From positions 1 through 46,883 of the forward strand of contig CADBQS010000086.1 of the NCBI GenBank assembly GCA_902796915.1: a DNA stretch of 46,883 nucleotides, read 5' to 3'. This document shows, in pieces, positions 17,152 to 26,402 of this stretch. Under the pieces are notes generated by a model. It saw only the letters and a program-made list of their open reading frames with translations. It ran no database searches and had not been told where the DNA came from. How positions within the stretch are numbered: the stretch's first letter is position 1; each line of letters opens with the position of its first letter. This DNA comes from an uncultured Ruminococcus sp. GTDB lineage: Bacteria; Bacillota; Clostridia; Oscillospirales; Acutalibacteraceae. Position numbers and translations under genes: made by a program.

Positions 17152-18007
17152 TTTCTTCCTCCTTTAATATGTTATAAATAACATTTTTAATTATTTCGCC
17201 GGCTGTTTTAGGAAAATATTTACCGGGCAATGCTAGAGCGTGTATAGTCTTAATTCCCAACTCTTTGGCCGATGAGAAGTCTACACCGCCAGGCTTTGAA
17301 GCTAGATCTATAACAAGTGAATTTTCGTGTGTTGATTTTACAATCACATCTTTATTAAATATAAGATATGGTATAGTGTTAAAAACTATATCATATTTTT
17401 GCTTATCAGGTATATCATAAGTGTAAACGGAGCGGTAATTAAGAGAATTTATCCATGCAATATCTTTTGATTTTCTCGCACTTACAGTAACGTCTGTACC
17501 CATAGATTTAAGAATTCTTGCTAAAATTTTACCTATATGTCCGAATCCTGCGACTAAGCATTTACATCCATATAATGTTTCATTTCTTTCAGTAAGTGCT
17601 ATTTGTATAGCGGCTTCAGAAGTAGGAATTGCGTTGAGAATAGAAAAATCTTCTCTTTGAGCATAGTTATATAATTTTATATTTTTTAATTTATCATCGT
17701 TAATATTTATACCTGAAGGCATACCGTAAAATATTTTTTTATCTTTCGAGAGTTTTATAATTTCATCTAAGTAAATTACTTTGCTGGAAAAAGGTGAATA
17801 TATTATATTATCTTCAGAAATTGTAGGTACAGGAAGTATTATACATTTACTGGTTTCTATTAATTCGTTAATTGTATTTGTACATTTAATATCTGCCTTA
17901 TCGAATCCAAACATATTAACTTTTTGATTATTTGATATCATAGATTTAGCACAAAATATTTGGCGAGAATCTCCGCCGATTATTCCGAATTTGTAATTTT
18001 CTATCAT
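17141..18007 (-). CDS. dpaA: Dipicolinate synthase subunit A
   Basis: 288-residue Rossmann-fold subunit (SpoVFA). The N terminus FGIIGGDSRQIF and a central NAD(P)-type loop, LVAGFGHIGKILARILKSMG, are followed by VTVSARKSKDIAW and the C-terminal IDLASKPGGVDF block. Length matches the family. It is the first gene of dpaA-dpaB, behind AGGAGGG and a sigma-K-like promoter, so expression in the late mother cell is expected. Single-pair dpaAB without dapA or asd genes next to it is a common clostridial arrangement. Confidence 0.96.
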   Translation of the reverse strand: MIENYKFGIIGGDSRQIFCAKSMISNNQKVNMFGFDKADIKCTNTINELIETSKCIILPVPTISEDNIIYSPFSSKVIYLDEIIKLSKDKKIFYGMPSGININDDKLKNIKLYNYAQREDFSILNAIPTSEAAIQIALTERNETLYGCKCLVAGFGHIGKILARILKSMGTDVTVSARKSKDIAWINSLNYRSVYTYDIPDKQKYDIVFNTIPYLIFNKDVIVKSTHENSLVIDLASKPGGVDFSSAKELGIKTIHALALPGKYFPKTAGEIIKNVIYNILKEEENDE

Positions 18008-18041
18008 GTTTATTGAACCCTCCTATACTTTTTCTATTAGT

Positions 18042-18069
18042 TATAATATGGCGAAAAGTGGTTTCATGT
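18042..18069 (-). promoter_or_regulatory. Sigma-K-type promoter of dpaAB
   Basis: Minus strand CATATTATA (18042-18050) fits the sigma-K -10 consensus CATAnnnTA at every fixed position, and AC (18068-18069) lies 17 bases upstream as the -35 core. It is 34 bases before the dpaA start. The short -35 limits confidence. Confidence 0.55.
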
Positions 18070-18248
18070 GATAGTTTTACTAATATATAGATTATTGTTT
18101 TGCAAAATATAAATTGTTGATATTGTAAGTGGTAGAATAGTATGTGAGTATATAAAATTTAATTAAATATTTTTTTATGATATTGATTTACATTATAACT
18201 TGTGTAATTATATATTTTAATTATTAAAATGTTAGGGGAGTAAGGAAA

Positions 18249-19532
18249 TTGAAAAATTATATTAATATGAGTAAAAAAGAATTAATAGAAGAAAAAGAGA
18301 AAGTAATGCATGAATATCAAAAATTTAAATCATTGGGGTTAAAATTAGATATGTCCAGAGGAAAACCGTCTAAGGAACAAGTTAATTTATCCATGGATAT
18401 GCTTGATGTTATTAATAGTAAATCTGATTGTATATCACAAGATGGCATAGACTGCAGGAACTATGGAATTTTAGAGGGATTAAGGGAAATAAGAAAATTA
18501 TTTTCAGATATGATGGGAGTAAATGAAGATGATATTATAATAGGAGGCAATTCCAGCCTTAATATGATGTTTGACGTGATTTCATGTTTCATGACGCATG
18601 AAATATCAGGAGAAAAACCGTGGTTAAAACAAGAAAAAATTAAATTTCTTTGTCCGTCACCGGGATATGATAGGCATTTTGCAATATGTGAGTATTTTGG
18701 CATGGAGTTAATACCAATAAAAATGAATAGTGATGGACCTGATATGAATAAAGTAGAAAATTTAGTAGAAAATGATATAACAGTAAAGGGAATATGGTGC
18801 GTACCAAAATATTCTAATCCTCAAGGAATTGTATATTCAGATGAAGTAATAAAAAGATTGTCTAGCTTAAAGCCGAAGGCAAAAGATTTTAGAATATTTT
18901 GGGATAACGCATACTGTGTGCATGATTTAGAGGAAAGTGTAGAAATACTTAATATAATGGATGAATGTGTGAAAAATGGTAATGAAGAGTTGCCGATACT
19001 ATTTTCTTCAACATCTAAAATTACATTTCCTGGAGCAGGAATATCTGCACTAGCATGTAGAGGAAATAATATGGATATATTAAAAAAGCGATTTTCTATG
19101 CAAACAATTGGGTACGATAAAATAAATCAACTTAGGCATATAAGATATTTAAAAAATCTTGATAATTTAAAATTACACATGCTTAAGCACAGAAACATAT
19201 TAAAGCCTAAATTTGAATTAGTTATTTCAAAACTAAGAAAAGAATTTGAAGAAAATGAAATCATAAAATGGGATACACCAAAGGGTGGATATTTTGTAAG
19301 TGTATATGTAATGAATGGATGTGCTAAGGAAGTAGTAAGACTTTGCAAAGAAGCAGGAGTAATAATTACAAATGCCGGAGCAACCTATCCATATGGTAAA
19401 GACCCATTTGATAGCAATATAAGATTAGCTCCATCATATCCTGATATAAAAGAACTTGATAAGGCAATGGATTTGTTTATGATATGTGTAAAATTAGCAG
19501 CGTTAAATAAATTAATTGAAAGTAATGTGTGA
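18249..19532 (+). CDS. Class I aminotransferase of the MocR-like/aspartate type
   Basis: 427-residue PLP-dependent fold-type I enzyme. N-terminal LDMSRGKPSKEQ and the ordered blocks NYGILEGLREIR, IGGNSSLNMM, CVPKYSNPQGIVYS, FWDNAYCVHDL (Asp/Tyr pair contacting PLP) and SSTSKITFPGAGISAL, whose Lys should form the Schiff base, match the group annotated as Aminotran_MocR/type Ic aspartate aminotransferase without a GntR DNA-binding domain. Start is TTG at 18249 with GGGGAG 8 bases before it; an ATG six codons later lacks a ribosome site. Likely substrate is aspartate and 2-oxoglutarate, not proven by sequence. It stands alone between sporulation and cell-surface genes. Confidence 0.86.
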   Translation: MKNYINMSKKELIEEKEKVMHEYQKFKSLGLKLDMSRGKPSKEQVNLSMDMLDVINSKSDCISQDGIDCRNYGILEGLREIRKLFSDMMGVNEDDIIIGGNSSLNMMFDVISCFMTHEISGEKPWLKQEKIKFLCPSPGYDRHFAICEYFGMELIPIKMNSDGPDMNKVENLVENDITVKGIWCVPKYSNPQGIVYSDEVIKRLSSLKPKAKDFRIFWDNAYCVHDLEESVEILNIMDECVKNGNEELPILFSSTSKITFPGAGISALACRGNNMDILKKRFSMQTIGYDKINQLRHIRYLKNLDNLKLHMLKHRNILKPKFELVISKLRKEFEENEIIKWDTPKGGYFVSVYVMNGCAKEVVRLCKEAGVIITNAGATYPYGKDPFDSNIRLAPSYPDIKELDKAMDLFMICVKLAALNKLIESNV

Positions 19533-19688
19533 ATGAACATATATTTATTTTAATTATGGGTTTGTATTGCATATTAATTTTTAGTAAACTTTTTATCTTT
19601 TATTAATTCATATAATCTAGTTACAATTTACATAATAACATTATTGTGGTAATGTATTTTATGAACAATTAGAATTGGAGTGCCTTGT

Positions 19689-20393
19689 ATGAAAAAGTTT
19701 ATTGGAATAATATTTACATTTTTAGTAATTAGTTTGTATGGATTGAGTATATCTAATAAAGCGGTTGATGACGAGAAAAATTTATGCTTGTATGTTATGT
19801 CTTCTAATAACAAAAAAATTTGTGCATGGAGAAAAGATGTTATTGAGAACATAGCAAAGTATTATAAGGTAATTATTATATCTAATGGGGAATTAGACGA
19901 TAAATGTGATAATGCAGATAAAATTATAGTAAGGCCCAATGAAGGCTATGATTTTGGTGCTTGGAAAGAATATATTGTTGAAAATTATGATTATATAAAA
20001 CAATTTGATAACTTACTTATAGCAAATGATAGCTTTTACAAAGTAGCTTCTATGGATGAAGTAATAGAAAAAGGACTGAATAGTGATTTCGATTTATATG
20101 GTATTAAATATGGTGCTGACAGATTATTTTTAGAGTCATACTTTATTAATATAAAGAAAAGAGTAGTAAACTCTGAATGTTTTATAAATTTTTGGTTGAG
20201 TATGCCTGAAATCAAGTCATGGGGAGATGCATGTGGATATGGAGAAGCGCGGTTTACTGAATATTTTAGGAGTTATGGGTTCAGCAGCCAAGACTTTAAA
20301 AACACGGATGGTAATACGAACATTTATGATTGTGCTAGGTGGATGACGGACGAATGGGATTTTCCGATTGTAAAGAGAAAATCAGTAAAGTAG
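19689..20393 (+). CDS. Membrane-anchored RgpF-like glycan protein
   Basis: 234 residues from ATG 19689; GGAG lies 9 bases upstream of it, making the GTG at 19680 unlikely. A hydrophobic signal or anchor segment (FIGIIFTFLVISLYGLSIS) opens the protein. The remainder matches the rhamnan synthesis F (RgpF, PF05045-like) domain: LCLYVMSSNNKK, VIIISNG, ADKIIVRPNEGYDFGAWKEY, FDNLLIANDSFYKV and FDLYGIKYG. In streptococci such domains lie within large glycosyltransferases for wall polysaccharide; here the domain stands alone and apparently faces outward or is membrane-tethered. No polysaccharide cluster surrounds it. Exact reaction unknown. Confidence 0.72.
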   Translation: MKKFIGIIFTFLVISLYGLSISNKAVDDEKNLCLYVMSSNNKKICAWRKDVIENIAKYYKVIIISNGELDDKCDNADKIIVRPNEGYDFGAWKEYIVENYDYIKQFDNLLIANDSFYKVASMDEVIEKGLNSDFDLYGIKYGADRLFLESYFINIKKRVVNSECFINFWLSMPEIKSWGDACGYGEARFTEYFRSYGFSSQDFKNTDGNTNIYDCARWMTDEWDFPIVKRKSVK

Positions 20394-20474
20394 AAATTTT
20401 ACTGTGATTTAATAATAAATTTGAAATAATATAGTTTTTAATTTTTGTTTTAATATTTAATATTAGTAATTTTG

Positions 20475-20504
20475 TTGTAAGATAATGTAATTATATGTTA
20501 TAAT
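20475..20504 (+). promoter_or_regulatory. Promoter of the lysozyme gene
   Basis: TTGTAA (20475-20480), 18-base spacer, TATAAT (20499-20504), with TG one base before the -10 (extended -10 form). Transcription would begin near 20511. Confidence 0.6.
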
Positions 20505-20513
20505 GAACCTCAG

Positions 20514-20529
20514 ATTGTAAATTTACAAT
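20514..20529 (+). promoter_or_regulatory. Perfect 16-base palindrome between promoter and ribosome site
   Basis: ATTGTAAATTTACAAT reads the same on both strands. It lies just after the expected transcription start and one base before AGGAGG, where a bound repressor would block initiation or the RNA arm would mask little. An operator is plausible; the binding protein is unknown. Confidence 0.45.
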
Positions 20530-20543
20530 AGGAGGTTTTAAGT

Positions 20544-21953
20544 TTGTATTCATTCAAACTAAAGAAAGTAGTTATATTATCATCATTATTATTATTGTTT
20601 TCATTTAGTAAAGCGGGAGCGGTGAATTTAGAAAGAAATTTTATATATTTAAGTCAAGGTAAAAGTATGTTTATAAAAGCATCAGATACCAATTGCGTTG
20701 AATGGAATAGCAGTAATAATTCAGTAGCAGAAATAGACAGTAGGGGATTTATCAAGGCAAAAAATTTAGGAAGCTCAACAATTACAGCTAAAGATAAAAT
20801 TAATGGAGATTGTGCTTATTGTACGATTAATGTTACAAGGGAAGAACCAGTAAGATTTATTTATTGTTCTCAGAATAATTTTGAAGTAGGAAACAATATA
20901 GATATTTATGTAATAACGAGTAAGAATGCATCATCTGTGAAATGCGATGTATATAATAATGGAGCAAAATCAGAGCTTGATAGTTTTGTAAGAATAGATG
21001 AAGGAAATACTATTGTATGGAGAGGTAAAATCAATGTGAAAAATCGAAATTCATATAAGGTTATACCTTATGGTCTTTTAAATGGATTATGGACAAAAAG
21101 TGAAAATAATTTTATTGAAGTATTTGCATGCGAAAATGGTAATGAACAAGATTTAAGAAAAAGAATGGCTAGTGATAAATGTATAGATTTTATAGCTTCA
21201 TGCGAAGGCTTTGCTAACCGAATTTATTGCGATAAAATAGGTGGTAACGTATATACGATAGGATATGGACACGTAGTTAAGCCGTATGAAGAGTTTTTTG
21301 ATGTTATTAGTAGGAGAGAAGCAAAAGCACTTCTAAAAAATGACGTTAATAATAGAGAGTATTCAAGGTTCTTAAATGAGTTTTTGATAAAAAATAAAGT
21401 ATTGTGTAGTCAAAATCAGTTTGATGCGTTACTAAGTTTTACTTATAATCTTGGGGTAAGATGGATGTACAATAGTAAACTAAGTAATATAATATTAAAT
21501 TGTGGTAATGGAAATAGTAAAAATATTATAGGCACGGTAAAGTCTGATAATGGGTTGAATGTTAGAACTATGCCTGATGCAGGTTCTAAAAGAATATGTG
21601 CTTTAAGAAATGGCACGAGAGTTAATATTGTAGAAAAAAATAATATGAATAATGAATGGTATAAAGTAAAGCTTGATGACGGTAAGATAGGATATTGTTT
21701 CGCAGATTATATTAGTATAAGTGAAGAAAGTGAAGGATTGAAAAGGCTTTCAAATATAGATTCTCAGGAGTTTATAAAGATATTTTCGGCATATCACCAT
21801 GCATCTGGGCGCTGCTATTGGGGTCTATTGAATAGAAGATTTTATGAGTTAGATATTTTTTTCTATGGAGAATATGGATATAAAGGTAAGTTTGAGCCCA
21901 AATATGCAAATATACATAATTATCCCATTCCCGAATGCATAAAAGGTAAATAA
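20544..21953 (+). CDS. Secreted GH24-type lysozyme with Big_2 and inserted SH3 domain
   Basis: 469-residue secreted cell-wall hydrolase. TTG start 8 bases after AGGAGG; signal peptide about residues 1-27 (KKVVILSSLLLLFSFSKAGA). A Big_2-type Ig-like domain follows (about 30-97, VEWNSSNNSVAEIDSRGFIK), then a beta-rich segment to about 180. The phage-lysozyme domain begins at about 212: ASCEGF carries the catalytic Glu, YTIGYGH the Thr/Asp-type region, and NQFDALLSFTYNLG the central helix. It is interrupted after about residue 322 by an SH3b domain (GTVKSDNGLNVRTMPDAGSK, GKIGYCFADYISI) and resumes with ASGRCYWGLLNRRFYELDIF, the RRxxE block that ends GH24 domains. It may act in wall remodelling or against competitors. 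Confidence 0.8.
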   Translation: MYSFKLKKVVILSSLLLLFSFSKAGAVNLERNFIYLSQGKSMFIKASDTNCVEWNSSNNSVAEIDSRGFIKAKNLGSSTITAKDKINGDCAYCTINVTREEPVRFIYCSQNNFEVGNNIDIYVITSKNASSVKCDVYNNGAKSELDSFVRIDEGNTIVWRGKINVKNRNSYKVIPYGLLNGLWTKSENNFIEVFACENGNEQDLRKRMASDKCIDFIASCEGFANRIYCDKIGGNVYTIGYGHVVKPYEEFFDVISRREAKALLKNDVNNREYSRFLNEFLIKNKVLCSQNQFDALLSFTYNLGVRWMYNSKLSNIILNCGNGNSKNIIGTVKSDNGLNVRTMPDAGSKRICALRNGTRVNIVEKNNMNNEWYKVKLDDGKIGYCFADYISISEESEGLKRLSNIDSQEFIKIFSAYHHASGRCYWGLLNRRFYELDIFFYGEYGYKGKFEPKYANIHNYPIPECIKGK

Positions 21954-21974
21954 CTAATTGTTATTTACCTTTTA
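21940..21974. terminator. Bidirectional terminator between lysozyme gene and rarA
   Basis: Perfect 15-base-pair stem TAAAAGGTAAATAAC / GTTATTTACCTTTTA with a 5-base loop. It carries A-rich and T-rich flanks on both sides and overlaps the stop codons of both convergent genes. Confidence 0.88.
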
Positions 21975-23217
21975 TTTTATCCCAATATTCTTTAAATGCT
22001 ATTTCATTTTTATTTTTGCCATGTATGTAGTAAACATTGTTTAAAATTTTTTCTGGTAGATAATTTTGCTTAACCCAGTGATTATTATAATCGTGTGGGT
22101 ATAAGTAAGAAGAATCTTTGTTTGTTTTTTCACAGTTTATATTTTTTAAATGATTAGGAACCTCTTGAAATCCTATTTTATTTAAATCATCGATAGCACT
22201 GTTTATAGCCTTATATGCAGAATTAGATTTTGGAGAATTACAAATTAGAATAACAGCATTAGAAAGTGGGATTCTTGCTTCCGGCATACCAACTTGTAAT
22301 GCAATATCAACGCAAGATTTTACTATTGGCATTATCTGTGGATATGCTAATCCTACATCTTCGCATGCACACATTAATATTCGTCTACAAGCAGAAGAAA
22401 TATCGCCAGATTCTAATAACGTAGCTAAATAATATACAGCAGCGTTAGCGTCAGAACCTCTCATAGATTTATGAAATGCAGATAATGTATCGTAATGCCA
22501 ATTTCCGTTTCTATCATGAGGAATATTGACTTTTCCTAATATAGAATATGTTGATTCGTTATCTAAATTTTTTATACCATTTAAAGTGTCTGATGTTAAT
22601 ATGCAAATTTCTAATGTATTTAAAGCTTTTCTAACATCCCCACCGGAAAATATTGCAATACTTTGAACAGTATTATCATTTGTGATGATTTTACAATTTA
22701 TTTCATTTTCCACAAATTTTATAGCAGAGATTAAACACTCTTTTATTTCATTTACAGAAAGTAATTTAAATTCAAATACCGCACATCTGCTTAATAATGC
22801 ATTATAAATATAAAATGATGGATTTTCAGTAGTAGAAGCAATTAATATAATTCTACCTTGTTCGATTGCTTCGAGAAGTAGTTGTTGTTGCTTTTTATTA
22901 AAGTATTGTATTTCATCTAAGTAAAGCAAAACACGATTAGATGAAAATAGACTGTCAATATCTTTCAATATATCCTTTATATCAGATGATGATGCAGACG
23001 TACCATTAAGAAATTTGATGGGTATTCCTGATTTTTTAGATATAATTTTTGCTAGAGTTGTTTTACCGGTACCTGGAGGACCGTAAAATATCATATTTGT
23101 GATATAATTGTTGCTTATCAATTTTCTTAATGGTTTGTTTTTGCCTAATAAATGCTTTTGTCCGATAATATTTTCTATTGAATTTGGTCGAAATCGCTCC
23201 GAAAGAGGGACAGGCAT
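21961..23217 (-). CDS. rarA: Replication-associated recombination ATPase RarA
   Basis: 418-residue AAA+ ATPase of the RarA/MgsA/Mgs1 family acting at stalled forks. The N terminus PLSERFRPNSIENIIGQKHL, Walker A GPPGTGKTTLA (about residues 46-56), Walker B LYLDEIQYFNKKQQQ (about 98-112), sensor 1 IASTTENPSFYI and the C-terminal tetramerisation block RGSDANAAVYYLATLLESG with PEARIPLSNAVI are all present. Final residues lie within the terminator stem. It is 13 bases downstream of the phosphohexomutase on the minus strand, so both are probably one transcript. Confidence 0.95.
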   Translation of the reverse strand: MPVPLSERFRPNSIENIIGQKHLLGKNKPLRKLISNNYITNMIFYGPPGTGKTTLAKIISKKSGIPIKFLNGTSASSSDIKDILKDIDSLFSSNRVLLYLDEIQYFNKKQQQLLLEAIEQGRIILIASTTENPSFYIYNALLSRCAVFEFKLLSVNEIKECLISAIKFVENEINCKIITNDNTVQSIAIFSGGDVRKALNTLEICILTSDTLNGIKNLDNESTYSILGKVNIPHDRNGNWHYDTLSAFHKSMRGSDANAAVYYLATLLESGDISSACRRILMCACEDVGLAYPQIMPIVKSCVDIALQVGMPEARIPLSNAVILICNSPKSNSAYKAINSAIDDLNKIGFQEVPNHLKNINCEKTNKDSSYLYPHDYNNHWVKQNYLPEKILNNVYYIHGKNKNEIAFKEYWDKIKGK

Positions 23218-23230
23218 AAATTAAACACTC

Positions 23231-24775
23231 CTAAATATTTATTTTATGTGAATTTATATATTCATTTAAATTAGATAAATCTATACCTGGAAAATTTTCT
23301 AAAAATGGTTTTAGTGTTTTTAATATTCCAACTAAGCCATTGTTGACATAGCTTTCAATGTTAATAACTATTATAGGGTCATGTACACTCTTTCTAAGTA
23401 AACACCAGCCTTCTTGCCACCTAGCCCTAAATTTTATTCTCACACCTTCTAAATTGTTATTGTCTATTTCGCATGATTTCAATGTATTTACATGCAATTT
23501 AAGTTTAGAAAATATTTTATTACTGTATGATAGCACTTTTTTATCTGTAATTGGAATTCTAATTTCTAAGTGTTCCTTTGCTTCCACTAAATTGTCTAAC
23601 ATTCCTTCTAAAGATTTATTTTTATTTTTCATATTTACCATTTGAATAATAATTTTTGCAGCAAGGTATGCACCGTCATCTAAAAATCCATTTTCTTTTA
23701 AGGCTGCGTGTCCAGAACTTTCTATTGCCAATTGACAGTCTACACCGGAGTTATTAAGGTTCTGAGCAGCCTGTATAACATTTCTGTATCCACGTTTAAA
23801 TCTAAATTGCTTACCGCCCATATTTTCAATAAATTCTGTTAAGTAATCCGATGTGACTGAATCGGTTACAATAGTAGAATTTGGATGTTTTTCGAGAACA
23901 ATAGCCGAAGCAAGTGCAATTAACTTATTTCTATTTATAACTTGTCCATTAGAATCAACAAAAGCAGCTCGATCGACGTCTGTATCAAAAATAATACCCA
24001 AATTCGCGTTGGAATCGATAACTGCTTTAGATATAAATTCCATAGCTATATCATTTTCAGGATTTGGTATATGATTGGGAAAATTACCATCTGGTTCAAG
24101 GAATATGCTTCCTTCTATGTTAGCTCCTAAGGGTGCTAAAACATCATTAGCAAAGAACCCTCCAGCTCCATTGCCTGCGTCTACTATTATTTTATATCCA
24201 GATAAGGGTTTATCAAAGTTTGTTTTTGATTTTATACCATCTTTAATTAAATTACGTAATTTTTCACAATAGTAATCAATAGCCTTTATAGCTCTAACAT
24301 TTCCTTTTTTTGATACAGGAGGGAATTTATTATCTTGAGCAATTTCTAAAATTCTATCTATATTTTCTGGATTTAGTCCGCCGTCAGAAGTAAAAAACTT
24401 TAACCCATTACGATTTGATGGGTGATGACTAGCTGTGATTTGTATTGCTCCAATACAGGAAAGAGAAGAAATAGTCATAAACATAGAGGGTGTAGAAGAT
24501 AATCCACAGTCGTAAATATTTACGCCAATAGAGCGCAGAGTATTTATTATAATAGATTTTATTCTATCAGCAGAGATACGAGAATCATGTCCAACAGAAA
24601 TTGTCATAGCTTTAAAATCTAGTTTAGAAGTTTCAGCAAGCCATATGGCAAATCCGAGAGTTAATTTTTCAATTGCATCATTTGTTAAATTTATTATTTC
24701 TCCCTTTACGTTATCACTTGCAATACCTCTTATATCAGAACCGCTTTTAAATTGTTTCCAATATTTACCGATCAT
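23231..24775 (-). CDS. Phosphoglucomutase/phosphomannomutase family enzyme
   Basis: 514-residue alpha-D-phosphohexomutase that interconverts sugar 1- and 6-phosphates. Domain 1 carries SVGHDSRISADRIK and the catalytic serine loop QITASHHPSNRNGLKFF (TASHHP instead of the commoner TASHNP); domain 2 the metal loop FDTDVDRAAFVD; domain 3 the sugar loop ESSGHAALKENGFLDDGAY; domain 4 lies at the end with a phosphate-binding SVHDP-type loop. The substrate (glucose or mannose phosphate) cannot be fixed by motif. It could supply glucose-1-phosphate to GalU. First gene of a two-gene minus-strand unit with rarA. Confidence 0.9.
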   Translation of the reverse strand: MIGKYWKQFKSGSDIRGIASDNVKGEIINLTNDAIEKLTLGFAIWLAETSKLDFKAMTISVGHDSRISADRIKSIIINTLRSIGVNIYDCGLSSTPSMFMTISSLSCIGAIQITASHHPSNRNGLKFFTSDGGLNPENIDRILEIAQDNKFPPVSKKGNVRAIKAIDYYCEKLRNLIKDGIKSKTNFDKPLSGYKIIVDAGNGAGGFFANDVLAPLGANIEGSIFLEPDGNFPNHIPNPENDIAMEFISKAVIDSNANLGIIFDTDVDRAAFVDSNGQVINRNKLIALASAIVLEKHPNSTIVTDSVTSDYLTEFIENMGGKQFRFKRGYRNVIQAAQNLNNSGVDCQLAIESSGHAALKENGFLDDGAYLAAKIIIQMVNMKNKNKSLEGMLDNLVEAKEHLEIRIPITDKKVLSYSNKIFSKLKLHVNTLKSCEIDNNNLEGVRIKFRARWQEGWCLLRKSVHDPIIVINIESYVNNGLVGILKTLKPFLENFPGIDLSNLNEYINSHKINI

Positions 24776-24877
24776 TTTTACCTCAATCCTTTCAATAGCA
24801 TAGTATATAATAATGTTTGTATAATTAAATTATTATACCATATTGTAATTATATTTGAAATACGAATAAATGTAAAA

Positions 24878-24914
24878 AAATAAATTTTATATAAATTCTA
24901 TATAAAATTTATTT
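24878..24914. repeat. AT-only inverted repeat upstream of trkH
   Basis: Perfect 16-base-pair arms (24878-24893 with 24899-24914) around AATTC, 11 bases before the trkH -35 box. All pairs are A-T. It could be an operator, or a weak terminator; no known binding motif was recognised. Confidence 0.45.
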
Positions 24915-24924
24915 TTATGTATTA

Positions 24925-24952
24925 TTGACAATAATACATAAAGTGCTATAAT
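24925..24952 (+). promoter_or_regulatory. Promoter of the trkH operon
   Basis: TTGACA (24925-24930), 16-base spacer, TATAAT (24947-24952). Both hexamers are perfect. The leader to trkH is about 45 bases. Confidence 0.78.
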
Positions 24953-25002
24953 CAAATGTATTTAAATCTAAAAAGCATAGTTTATGATTGGGAGTGACTG
25001 TT

Positions 25003-26388
25003 TTGGAGAAGCTTAATAAGATTTCAGAAAAAATAAAGGGATATTCTGCTGTAAGAATAATAGTAGGAAGTTTTCTTTTTATGATTTTAATGGGTACACT
25101 ACTATTAATGTTGCCATTTTGTGCAAGAGACGGTAAAGGAACAGATTTACTTAGTTCATTTTTTACCGCAACATCTTGTACGTGTGTAACGGGTCTTGCA
25201 GTTTTTGATACGTGGAGTCATTGGTCTGTATACGGACAAATAGTTATGCTGCTTCTTATTCAACTTGGAGGTTTGGGATTAGTTTCATTTGCAACTGGTT
25301 TTACGTTGCTTTTTAGAGGTAGATTGGGACTTAGAGATATGAGAATATTTCAAGAGTGTACAAGTGGAAACATAATAGATATTTCGAGGCTTATAAAAAT
25401 AATATTTATATCTACTATATTATTTGAAATGATAGGGGCAATATTGCTTTGTATTAGACTTGTACCTAAATTTGGATATTATGGAATATGGGTATCGATA
25501 TTTTTAGCTGTATCAGCATATTGTAATGCTGGATTTGATATAACGGGATTTATTTCGCCGGGGGCTAGCTTGACTGTATTAAATGATGATCCGTTTGTAT
25601 TGACAGTAATATCGTTATTGATAATTATAGGTGGACTTGGTTTTATAGTAATGGTAGATATTTATGGATATTTTAAAAGAAAAATTGAATCTAATAATAA
25701 AAATACGCATATTAGCGTACATACAAATATAGTATTAAAGGTAAGTATTATATTGTTAATCATTGGTACAGTTTTATTTTTTATAGCTGAATATAATAAT
25801 ACGATGAAGGATTTTGGTTTTACTAGAAGATTAGCAACGTCATTTTTTCAATCATCAGCATCAAGAACTGCAGGTTTTTTTGCTGTAGATACTAGAAAGC
25901 AAACGGACTTAATTAAGTTTATAACAATAATATTGATGTTTATTGGAGCTTCACCATCATCAACTGGAGGAGGAGTAAAAACAACAACATTAGCAGTTAT
26001 GTTTTATTCTGTTTGGAGTATATTTAAAGGTTATGATGATACGGTTCTTAATGGTAAAAAAATAGAAAAAAGTACAGTGTATAAAGCAATGACAGTTTTT
26101 GTTGTGTTTATATTTATATCTTGCTTAGGAATTATTTGTATAGGTTTTGCAGAATCATTGACAAATATAACGATAATTGATATAATTTATGAAGTTATAT
26201 CTGCAATATCGACAACCGGATTGTCTACTGGTATAACTGCAGGGCTATCAGTTTTTTCAAAATGTTTGCTTGCTATTTTAATGTTTATTGGTAGAGTTGG
26301 ACCGATATCTTTGGTTTTGTCAATTATGGAAAGAAAAGGGGAGCATAAAAATAGTATGTTACCAGAAGGAAAATTAGTTATTGGATAA
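25003..26388 (+). CDS. TrkH/KtrB-type potassium transporter
   Basis: 461 residues from TTG 25003, which has GGGAGTGA 5-8 bases upstream; a TTG 15 bases earlier lacks a ribosome site. Membrane subunit of a K+ uptake system with repeated M1-P-M2 units. The selectivity-type loops are visible as TATSCTCVTGLAV (first), SAYCNAGFD (second), SSASRTAGFF (third) and SAISTTGLSTG (fourth), each with the conserved Gly. FIGASPSSTGGGVKTTT is the typical third-unit M2 region. The cytosolic regulatory TrkA/KtrA subunit is not encoded next to it. First gene of trkH-lemA-TPM-ogg, an unusual grouping. Confidence 0.92.
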   Translation: MEKLNKISEKIKGYSAVRIIVGSFLFMILMGTLLLMLPFCARDGKGTDLLSSFFTATSCTCVTGLAVFDTWSHWSVYGQIVMLLLIQLGGLGLVSFATGFTLLFRGRLGLRDMRIFQECTSGNIIDISRLIKIIFISTILFEMIGAILLCIRLVPKFGYYGIWVSIFLAVSAYCNAGFDITGFISPGASLTVLNDDPFVLTVISLLIIIGGLGFIVMVDIYGYFKRKIESNNKNTHISVHTNIVLKVSIILLIIGTVLFFIAEYNNTMKDFGFTRRLATSFFQSSASRTAGFFAVDTRKQTDLIKFITIILMFIGASPSSTGGGVKTTTLAVMFYSVWSIFKGYDDTVLNGKKIEKSTVYKAMTVFVVFIFISCLGIICIGFAESLTNITIIDIIYEVISAISTTGLSTGITAGLSVFSKCLLAILMFIGRVGPISLVLSIMERKGEHKNSMLPEGKLVIG

Positions 26389-26402
26389 AGGAGGACATAT
26401 TT

